Shown: positions 56,047 through 64,000 of the stretch, in pieces
Layout of the letters: every line of letters starts with the position of its first letter
Numbering within the stretch: the stretch's first letter is position 1
Made by a program: the position numbers and the translations under genes
The notes under the pieces: generated by a model
Told to the model about the DNA's origin: nothing
The model's database searches: none
The model's input: the letters and a program-made list of their open reading frames with translations, nothing else
Origin: Curvularia sp. ZM96
Taxonomy: Eukaryota > Ascomycota > Dothideomycetes > Pleosporales > Pleosporaceae
Direction: 5' to 3'
Length of the DNA: 64,000 bases
Assembly (NCBI GenBank): GCA_022457065.1
Contig: JAJGBQ010000002.1
Location: 1,798,001-1,862,000 of the forward strand

Positions 56047-57446
56047 TTACACCTCATTAGTGTAATAGTAAACTTTGCCTTCGAACAACCGCCGGGCTGT
56101 TCGAGAGACGATACACCGCTCAACAAAAGCAAACGATTCCGAGCTTGTAGCCAAGACATCCACACTGATAGATCCGCTTGGATGCGAAAGACGCACTGTT
56201 CTTTGTGTCGGTAGTAAATCAGATGACCTCTCGTCCACGTCTGAGCATGGACTTGGTGTGCGCTCGGGTGTGATTGATTGCCAGGAAGATTGTATTTTAG
56301 CATCTTTTGCGAGTCCATGTGCAACTGTTCCTTCGATGCACACCGCTGATGCCAAACACGCTGCGCCTGTAAGCTGCAGGCTCGGGTGAGGCTTGCCCAT
56401 GCTGAATGCCTGGACATGGACATCTGGTGTTTCGGATGGGTGGTCTGGTCTAGGAGAAGATACAATGGCCAACTTTGGTGTTCCCCGAACTTTTGCAGCA
56501 GCATCTGTGTTTGGAGCGAGGCCCATCATTACGGCACCCACACGCCGGATAGACTCCATGTACTTCAAATAATCTGCTGGTTCTTTGGATGCGGTCCTAA
56601 GAAATGGCGGTAATGACCTTTCATCTACGAGAACAAAGGGATTGGCGGCATCTATCAAGGTTGCCTTGACCGAAAACTGGCGATCGCTCTTCTCATTGAC
56701 ATCGATGATATCACAGCGACTGCCGGTAGGAAACAGGCTTCCAGTCATACTGCCGGCTGGGTCGACAAAAGCAACCTTTACTTCACTACCGGTCCCCTTT
56801 ACTCCTGGAATTGCGTAGTCTCCATCTTCGAGAAAGGAGCCGTCATCATCAACTTGAACCGTGTCGACGATGATTCGCGATGTGTTCGTATTGAAGATCC
56901 GGACATCAAGCTAAACAGCGAGTCAGCACCATGGAACTTTTTCTCTAAGACTGATCGACTTACCGTGCGTTCCCCTGGATTCGCACGAACCAAGCCTTCT
57001 TGAAGGGCAAATGGCCCAACGCCAGCGCACATGTTTCCACAATTGCCGCTGAAATCGACTGCTTCTTGGCCCACTGCAACTTGCACAAATGTGTAGTCCA
57101 CGTCAACGCCCATTCTGGTTGACGGAGATACTACAGCAACCTTTGATGTCGTTGATGTCGCTCCGCCCACGCCATCAATCTGTCGAGCATCCGAACCTTG
57201 GGAGCCCATAGTGGCGAGTAGAGGCCCGACCCAGTCCTTCTCTGAAGCTGGTAGGTCGTGACGGTGAATGAAGAGTCCCTTGGAAGTGCCTGCGCGCATG
57301 AGAACGGCGGGTAGGCTACGTCGGATCCTCTTTGGGGCTCTTTCGTACGCCATTGGGAATTCTGGTAAGCGTATAGGTAAGGTATGGGGTACAGTTGAGA
57401 GTCTTGCTTTCTGAGCAATGGATGATTTGGAAAACGACCGAAACAT
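56047..57446 (-). CDS. PrpF-family isomerase-like protein, probably mitochondrial
   Basis: Diaminopimelate-epimerase fold protein of the PrpF family; bacterial members isomerise aconitate-type tricarboxylates, and one group are 4-oxalomesaconate tautomerases. Exons 56964-57446 and 56047-56910 give 448 aa (intron 53 nt). The first 25 residues are a likely presequence (MFRSFSKSSIAQKARLSTVP, no acidic residue). Family motifs: RAGTSKGLFIHRHDLP, then DGVGGATSTTSKVAVV, DFSGNCGNMCAGVGPFA with the active-site-like Cys, and GLAPNTDAAAKVRGTPKLAI. The C-terminal half ends with HPSGSISVDVLA and the family-typical EGKVYYY. It lies downstream of a Zn2Cys6 regulator gene in the same direction, 307 bp apart, with three CCGCGG sites between them. 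Substrate unknown. Confidence 0.88.
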
Positions 57447-57753
57447 CTAAGGGTGTGTAGAAATCTAGAAACAGGTATCTCTGTCGATGTATCGTAGGAT
57501 GATTAAATTACTTATCATCATGGAAAAAGGTATAACCCGTTTATATCTACAAAGACCCACCAGGAACATGTTGGACTGCCGTTGGAAGATAGGATCTTTT
57601 TGAAAGACGGGTAGGAGAAGTCAAGCCTAACACTCCCGCGGGAAGTGTCGTGGGTGGGTAAAGCAGAGCCGCGGGAAGAAAGGCCGAAGTTTTGCCGCGG
57701 CTCTATGACGCCGTCGTAGTTACTGTTCGCTGACAGCCCAAGCAATGCGCCTC
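57447..57753 (-). promoter_or_regulatory. promoter of the PrpF gene with three CCGCGG palindromes
   Basis: CCGCGG occurs at 57636-57641, 57669-57674 and 57695-57700. The first sits inside ACACT-CCCGCGGGA-AGTGT (57630-57648). The other two form a perfect 10-bp inverted repeat, AGAGCCGCGG and CCGCGGCTCT, with a 20-bp spacer (57665-57704). CCG/CGG half-sites are the known targets of Zn2Cys6 dimers. The region is also the 3' flank of the regulator gene, so a hairpin in its transcript is an alternative reading. Confidence 0.55.
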
Positions 57754-60108
57754 TTAAACATCCCAGTTCAGCATCGGGAACTTGTCCAAATCTGAGCTGT
57801 TGAAACCGTAGAGGAGGTCGTCCGCGGTAAAAGTGCTTTCCCCGAATAGCTGCTGTTGACCTTGATACATCCAACTGCTGTTGTTATCATACGCAGTATT
57901 GCCAGTATCATGTTGCCCAGCGTGGGGTGCGGTGGCTGGTATCTCGGTGGTAGCATATGGCCACTGTGACGGTAGTTGTGCGTTTACATTTAAGGAGTTA
58001 GTATTGCTTGGTGGTCCTATTTGCATAGAGTTTGCAGTTTCTTGTTCTCGCTCTCGAACAAAACTTTGGATGATACCATCAATGTCGAGACTCTGTAAGC
58101 TAGGTTCACGACCCATGGATCTACCAGCTGTCGCATCGGGAGTGCTACTGTGGCTGCCGCTACCAGTATTCCTATCAATCTGAGCATCATTAGGGTTTCG
58201 CGTGGTGACTCCTAGTCTCTTCATCAAGTTTTGCACAATCGCATTAGCCCGTCGCACAGCCCAGTTTGTTTCTTGGTTTTCGCGGAACACTGCAAGGCAG
58301 GTCTCTAGATTGCTGTGAGCCTGGGATCCTGGGCCACGTCGAGCGGCGATGCGAGCATGGATGGTTGCGGCGACGTAGGTTGCATATGAAATCAGGTAGG
58401 GCGCTCGCCGCACACTAAACGCTTTATCGTATGTTCGCAAGAGCCGTACTATATCGTCTGCTGATGTCGCACAAGCCATGAAAGAGTTGACAGAGATTGC
58501 ACGCGAGGTGTTGTAGAGATGCCCGTCAGCAACAAACGGGCGGTGCAGCAAAATCATGAGAACGTTGTAGAGAGCACTAGGATCTTGTGAGCACATATTT
58601 AGCCACTTTTTATATTCTTAGTACTTACTGTAAACTCAGTACGTGTGGTGGTGGCGTTACGGAAACTGTTTGTGGGTCGATAGCAAGATGATCAGGCAAG
58701 TTTTCGCGCCAGGTCTTTAACTTCAGATGAATACTTTCGAGTTTAGAAGACAGTTCTGCGGGACTTGAGTCGAAGCTTCTTTCGGTATAGATTGTGCTGA
58801 GAATGTCACTTAGGATGAGTGAGAGTTTGCAAAGGTGTCGGAATGTGGAAACACTATATGCAGGGGAACCTAGATAATTGCTGTCTGACTGTGTAGAGTA
58901 CGCAAAGGGTGTCCAATGCTCAAGTTCCTCGTACGTGTCTTGAAATTTGATTGGGACAAGGGTGTCGGACTCTTTGATGCTCACAGGTCGGCCTTGATAT
59001 AAGCTTTGGATCTTGTCGACGACTGGATATCCAGTTAGCGATGTTAATTTTCATGTAAAGGCTTTGTTTACCAAAGGCAGCCCAGAAAACGCGTCTCCGA
59101 ATTTCGTAGTCTTCATCAGACAATCTTCGACTGCCTCTAAGATTTGGTGTGTCTACGTGAATACCAAGATCAACTATCATGCGAAATGCGAGACCAGCAT
59201 ATATCCAGGCGGCACTGCGTTCGTCGCCTAGAGCGAAGAGTGAGTTCGTCATGACCAACATCGCCTGAATCGTCGTAATGTCGCTTCTGTCTAGAGAGCC
59301 TCCCAAAAGCTCACGTACCCGTTCACGAAACTGCCAGCCTGCGGTGCGCACGTCATCCGCTACTCGGCGAACTTCGTGGCGTGGACTGAACTTGGATGCA
59401 CCAAAATATATAGCATTCAGAAGGAGTTTGGAAAAGTAGGGGCCGCCACAGGCCATGTCCCGCATAAAGGCAGGGCGATAGGTTGTAAGAAACGAGTGAT
59501 GCTGTCGGTTCCAATGCAATGATAGCAGATGCATACCCAACTCGGGCTCAACTCCATCAAAATCGAGTTTCCCAAGGCGAAAGTTCACCGTCTCAAGCTG
59601 GCGTTGGCGTGCAGCTTCAGCAACAAGACCTCTTTCGATCCACTCATCAGACATCTTTGGATGCGCCTCGACAGCAGGCCTGTCCTGGGTACCTTCGTCG
59701 AACAAGGCGCTTGTACGCCCATGATAGCTAGAAGATCCATTTGCAGTGACAACGATGCGCGACACGGTGTTTGGCGTTGGCGCAGCAGCTTGAGTGGGAG
59801 CAGGTGTCGCTACAGGCGCAACGGATTCTGATGCTCTTTCTCGTCGGGGCGTCTTGCGTGGACGACTCGATGCTTGAGGAGCATCGTCTGTGGGTTCATA
59901 ATGGCAAGTCTCTCCATACGTTTTGCAACTTGCGCACGAAGGCTTCTCGGCACTGCACTTGATCTGTCGACTTCAGTGTCAAGCTCCACTCTCCGCCAGG
60001 CATACAGCAACGAACCTTTCTCCGACGGCAGAAGGTGCAGGCCTCGGCAGCCCTCTTGCGTGGACGGCCCGTCTTAGTTGCATTGTCGCTTGTGTCACCT
60101 GGGCTCAT
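57754..60108 (-). CDS. Zn2Cys6 transcription factor, NirA-like
   Basis: Fungal binuclear-cluster activator. Exons 60016-60108, 59072-59963, 58629-59022 and 57754-58576 give 733 aa (introns 52, 49 and 52 nt). The cluster is complete, Cys24-x2-Cys27-x6-Cys34-x6-Cys41-x2-Cys44-x6-Cys51; intron 1 falls inside it, and correct splicing gives CRRRKIKCSAEKPSCASC. RGRPRK-like basic residues precede it. The fungal-specific regulatory domain covers about 130-560: LLSLHWNRQHHSFLTTYRPA, GLAFRMIVDLGIH, RRRVFWAAFVVDKIQSLYQG, NVLMILLHRPFVADGHLYN. These match the nitrogen-assimilation factor NirA subgroup. The tail is Asn/Ser/Gln-rich and ends in an acidic-aromatic motif (DLDKFPMLNWDV), a likely activation domain. 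Target genes are unknown; the adjacent PrpF gene is a candidate. Confidence 0.88.
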
Positions 60109-60693
60109 TGCAACGACTATCCCAGTGATGTCAAAAAGGATGTTTGGTGCCAATGGGGAATGAACGGGAAAGATGAGTTGCCGCGGGTAGCATTTGACAT
60201 TAGTCCCGCGGTAACAGGCCGCCTCCGATCCGACAATCCGAAACTCCAGCCATATGCGGACCTGGTATTGACCCACCACAACAGAGTCAACAAGACACAC
60301 GCTATGTCGTCGGTACGGAGGCAAATGATTGATAGACTCTGCGTCCAAAGAGCATTTCGGCTACAGGTTGCGTTTGTTGGTTGTCCAGTCAAAGATTGGT
60401 TCACAAAATTGCAATGATATAACTGAATAGATTGCGTCCTCCAAGTTCGATACGAATATCCCCTACTCATCATACAAAGAAACAAAACCCAAGTCTTTCC
60501 TGAAAACACAGCAGTTCCCGTTCCCAAGGATCAACGCCAATGCATTCCCCAAAAAGCCGTGTCCCAACCTTGCAAGTAAAAGAAGCAGAAGTCATACTGA
60601 AAGAATGGGTATCCAGCCAACGCCTGCCAGATGAGAACAAAGCCCTTCTTTATCCCAGTCTCCCCCAAGAAAGTTTACCCTTTTTTATGTTCT
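60109..60693. other. intergenic region upstream of the regulator gene
   Basis: Holds the promoter of the Zn2Cys6 gene, with the CCGCGG pair at 60181-60211 (listed separately), and the 3' flank of RAD21. Frames on both strands lack content. Confidence 0.55.
60181..60211. promoter_or_regulatory. CCGCGGG / CCCGCGG inverted pair in the regulator's own promoter
   Basis: Exact 7-bp inverted arms with a 17-bp spacer, 73-103 bp upstream of the start codon. The two CCGCGG cores are 25 bp apart, against 26 bp for the last pair in the PrpF promoter. This suggests autoregulation, which is an inference. Confidence 0.5.
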
Positions 60694-62650
60694 CTACGCA
60701 GACACCGAAACTTCCGATGGCCCTTGGACGATGCCTTCAGCAGGAGCATCAGACTCTCCGGCAGGGGCAGCTTGGGTTTGAGAAGCCAACTCACCGCTCG
60801 CACCCGTCTCGGCCCATTGGCCCCAGAGACCGCGCTTGGCACGAATACGTAATGGGGCTCCGAGGTCGTTGGCTGGTTGCTCGACTTTGATGGCGTCCTT
60901 GGTTGCCAGGACGAGCATCTCGAAAAACATCTTGGTGGCGTCTGTTCGTGATGTCCTGGCTTCTGGGAAGACATCTTGGAAGATGATGCTGGTCTTTTGT
61001 CGTACTGATTCGCTTTCCTCGGCTTCAGGCCCAAATTGCTCTCGTAGGAAGTGGACCGCGTGTTTTGTGCCAAGTGAGACAGGTCCGCCTTCTTCAGGAT
61101 GGATGAGAGGAGCGGTTGTGTCATCAAAGTTGTCTGGGACAGGAGAGAAGACGTCTTCCTCCTCTTCGCCAGCTTGCTGGAAATCTGGCTCATCGGGGAG
61201 TTGAATAATATCCTCGGATCCTCCGAGCATGGTATTGTCACCACCAATGCCAATGTCACCACCTAGAGTTGGCTCGTCTTGCTCAAACTCCAGTTGTAAC
61301 TGTGGGGTCTTTTGCCTTTCGGCCGCTGTTGCTTCGTCGTCCTCGGCTTCAGTTTCGATGTTGACACCATCCCGCTTGCGCTTTTGGCTTGGTCGGGAGA
61401 TTACTTCCAAAGAAAGGATTCCGCGCAGCTCCGGGGCCCAACCTTGACTTCGGCCGTCGCCAAGAATGCTCGATACAAAGCCTCCAGACTTTTGCATGTT
61501 GAGCAGAGCCATGAGAAGGGGATCACGGGGAAGAAAGGATGCAGGCTTAAGAATCTTTGCACGGTTGTTCTGTTGCTCCTTCAGCTGTTGGCTAGATATC
61601 ATTGTCTCGGCGTCGGCTCCAATAACCCTTCTGCGCTTGGCTCTGGCCTGGTGGATTGATTCTTCCTCTTCCTCCTCTGGTTCAAAGGTGGTGGTTTGTT
61701 CGGCAATCTCCTGCTCAAGGCGGGTAGCCTCTTCCTCTCCGAGCTCAGAGAGCGGTGACTCCTCGCGTTGTCGCATGGGCAGGTCGCCTGCTATCGAACC
61801 AGCTGGGAGATCTGTGTCACCCATTCCACCCATGGTAATGTCCATGTCGTCACCAAGATTCAGCTCGGGAGCAGCGGCGAGTTCCGTGGGAGCATCATCT
61901 CCAATATCGATGTTCAGATCGTCGTCGTCTATCGTAAGGCCCTTGTCCAAGCCAGTGAACTCTTCAGATTGGTGACGCTCCAGAGGCGCGTTACGGCCCA
62001 TTTCGATACTCGTACCCTCGTCGAATGGTGCCGGCGGCTCCAAGTCGTCATCTTCTCCAATGTCCAGGTTCAGGTCATCATCGGGAAGCTCCATGGGTTC
62101 CATGCGCGGCTGCTCAATGCTGCCCGAGAGAAACTGGCTGTTGTCCCAATCCGGAACGGTAGTATTTCCGAGGTCAAGACTGCCACTAAGTGGCTGCGAT
62201 AGAAGAAAAGAAGGATCCGGCATGGGAGCCAGTAGGTCCAAATCGGTGATCTGATCCGGCAATATCAAGTTGGTGGGGTTGGCGACATGTGTTTGAGCGG
62301 GAAGATCGATGTTTCCAGGACGGAAAGCCTGCAGACGCGTCAGTGGCGGCAATACTGGATAGTCAAGCTAAGTTTACCATCTTGATCTTCCACAAAGCTT
62401 CATTGCAATCATCTTGCAAGTAATGAGCTTTCTTGTGGTAGATGCGCACTTCTCCAAGAAGGAGCTGCGCGTTCAATCGCAATGCAAGAGGGCCGCCAGC
62501 AGCCACCTCTGGTCGAATAATGACCTCGCAACTCTCCGGGATCTTGTGTTGCAACACTTGAGCTTTGGTAAGCTTCTTCTGCTGATTCGAGGCGAGCCAG
62601 ACGTGCGCAAGCGCACCCTGCTTGAAGAGGAGATCTTCGGGAAGAAACAT
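60694..62650 (-). CDS. RAD21: cohesin kleisin subunit Rad21/Scc1
   Basis: Closes the Smc1-Smc3 ring that holds sister chromatids together; cleaved by separase at anaphase. Exons 62378-62650 and 60694-62328 give 635 aa (intron 49 nt). The first exon is the Rad21/Rec8 N-terminal domain (GALAHVWLASNQQKKLTKAQ, then LLLGEVRIYHKKAHYLQDDC). The middle is acidic with repeated DDDLNLDIGEDD / DDDLNIDIGDD units and a short basic patch (KRRRVIG). The C-terminal winged helix is at about 550-610 (FFEMLVLATKDAIKVEQ, LRIRAKRGLWGQWAE). A clear separase consensus is not obvious by eye. Because the conserved N-terminus matches mitotic Rad21, Rec8 is less likely. The promoter carries an MCB box. Confidence 0.9.
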
Positions 62651-64000
62651 GGCGGTGGTTGAACGGAGGGGGCGGTGGGTGGGGTGGAGGAAGAGCTGCG
62701 CGTCGGGTCGTTGTGTTTATGGCGACGCGTCGCGGGTCACGGGATGCGCAGGCGGTGGAGACGCGCCAGTGACCTCCAGAGTATGTGCCAAGAGTGCGCG
62801 CACACGTAGAGATGACAATTAATGTGGGTGAAGGTCGGGCGACGATGGGGTTGCGGATGCGCTTGGTGGTGAAATGATGATGATGCGAGGCTGGTAAGGG
62901 CTGGGATCATGGCGTGGCTGCCACGATCCAGCTACCTTCGCTTAGTCATGCGTCTATCCTGGCAAACGTCAAAGAAAGTCAACCTTATATCTCTGCAACC
63001 CCACTATCATCATTATTGTTTTACACACTTGAATAAGCCTATAAACTACGTGATTACCATAGAATCACATGCCATTAATTGGCCCTGTTATGCGGTTGCG
63101 CCAGTGAAAGACGGCAAACCTGCCTTTCCGATGATGAATGAACTACGGTCGACTTTGAACGAGTGGTATTTTTGGTAGCACTGCTTTCAGCTCAACACGC
63201 GATAGCGTATTTCAATATCAATCCTTCGCATAAGAGAAGCTTCCAACAGGTTCTGCGATCTGGCAGTTGCTCCATCATATTGAGCCAATGTATGGATATC
63301 GTACCATGAATCTGGTCGCGCCTCATAGGCCTTGACACAACGACATTACCAACGAAGCGAAACCCTCTACGTTGTTTGACAGTCGCCTCCACAGAATTGT
63401 CGTGTCGGATCAGTTGTGGAACTGGGCTTTGAACATGCCTGCGCCAGTGAACTACTTATACTGTACCTACAAAACCTACAAACCATTTTCAATCAAGAGC
63501 TTTTGTAAAAGATTCCTCGGCTATACCTTGGTACTATACGCTCAGCGAACTTTCTAGTAAAGTACATATTATGGTAAAGTACACGATGGTGGAGGTGCAA
63601 GTGGCTACGTTACTAGCGGCCGCCAGAGACATAACCAGGTGAAATAGAACACATCATTTATTCAATCTCCAGGCACGGCAGCGATGTCTGACGCGCAGCC
63701 ATGACATCACCTGTAAGAAGCCGACGGCGCGCCAGGACTTGGTTATGTCGCGTCGACATGTGCCTGCCAAGCCCAAATGCCGTAGTAGGGCAATGAGTCG
63801 CCGTGCAGTGCTTGGGTGTGCTTATCTTTTGCGGGTTGTGCTGCACGGCTGAAGATCTGTTTCTCTGTTTCAGGTCCCGGCAATGTCGTCGCACAGTGAT
63901 GTTGCGTCAAACAGTTTATGGGATGAAACTCGGGGCTAGACGGCGGAGGGCTCCAGCGCTTGACCCTGGCTAAGGGTACCGATGCTTTGACATTTTAGTC
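62651..64000. other. RAD21 upstream region and right edge
   Basis: Contains the RAD21 promoter with the MCB palindrome (62722-62733). From about 62930 onward the sequence is AT-richer. Plus-strand frames of 61-89 codons (62909-63178, 63372-63557) and a minus-strand frame at 63658-63894 have no recognisable content or splice partners. The next gene must start beyond the edge. Confidence 0.5.
62722..62733. promoter_or_regulatory. MCB (ACGCGT) cell-cycle box in a 12-bp palindrome
   Basis: GCGACGCGTCGC is a perfect palindrome around ACGCGT, 72-83 bp upstream of the RAD21 start. MCB is the known MBF target that gives G1/S expression, and yeast cohesin genes are MBF-controlled. A second ACGCGT lies in RAD21 intron 1 at 62335-62340. 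Confidence 0.55.

Noticed and set aside
1..64000. CRISPR array, transposon, viral copy or biosynthetic cluster core
   Set aside because: No regular spacer-repeat pattern, no transposase, reverse transcriptase, polyketide or peptide synthetase motifs, and no terminal repeats were seen on either strand.

Overview
This window is nuclear DNA from a filamentous ascomycete, most likely a dothideomycete of the order Pleosporales. The order is inferred from the look of the proteins and was not checked by a search. The direct signs are short introns (about 45-90 nt, GT..AG with a CTAAC-like branch site close to the acceptor), single non-overlapping genes on both strands, and fungal families such as a Zn2Cys6 regulator, a DUF3824 protein and a GH128 glucanase. 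I rebuilt 27 protein genes, one of them cut by the left edge, by joining exons in phase. I see no rRNA, convincing tRNA, transposon, virus or CRISPR array.

Layout. 1-4442: a 4-coumarate-CoA-ligase-like enzyme (partial) faces a 3-hydroxyacyl-CoA dehydrogenase, then comes a sterol O-acyltransferase. 5518-11016: a seven-helix membrane protein of unknown role, an EMP70/TM9SF protein and the calcium sensor NCS-1. 11748-22402: five genes in the same direction (MED4, POL5, UBP14-type deubiquitinase, the iron-sulfur scaffold ISU1, and the C9orf78/Tls1 splicing factor). 22670-33259: a lysophospholipid-acyltransferase-like protein, two uncharacterised proteins, an MFS permease and a CorA/MNR2 magnesium transporter. 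35455-49397: an RS-rich DUF3824 protein, an uncharacterised Cys/coiled-coil protein, the 24 kDa complex I subunit, a mitochondrial carrier, the MRM2 rRNA methyltransferase and an SS18/SNF11-like Gln-rich protein. 50519-62650: five minus-strand genes (GH128 glucanase, SUA5, a PrpF-family protein, a NirA-like Zn2Cys6 regulator, the cohesin subunit RAD21).

Most of this is housekeeping content with no operon-like logic. The best candidate for a small undescribed module is the regulator at 57754-60108 and the PrpF gene just downstream. The PrpF promoter has three CCGCGG palindromes and the regulator's own promoter has two, with nearly equal spacing in both places. Other leads are a 16-bp double E-box palindrome upstream of the sterol acyltransferase, an MCB cell-cycle box upstream of RAD21, an apparent AT..AG intron in ISU1, and an in-frame basic N-terminal extension of SUA5 that could make a mitochondrial form. 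No dramatic new system is evident.
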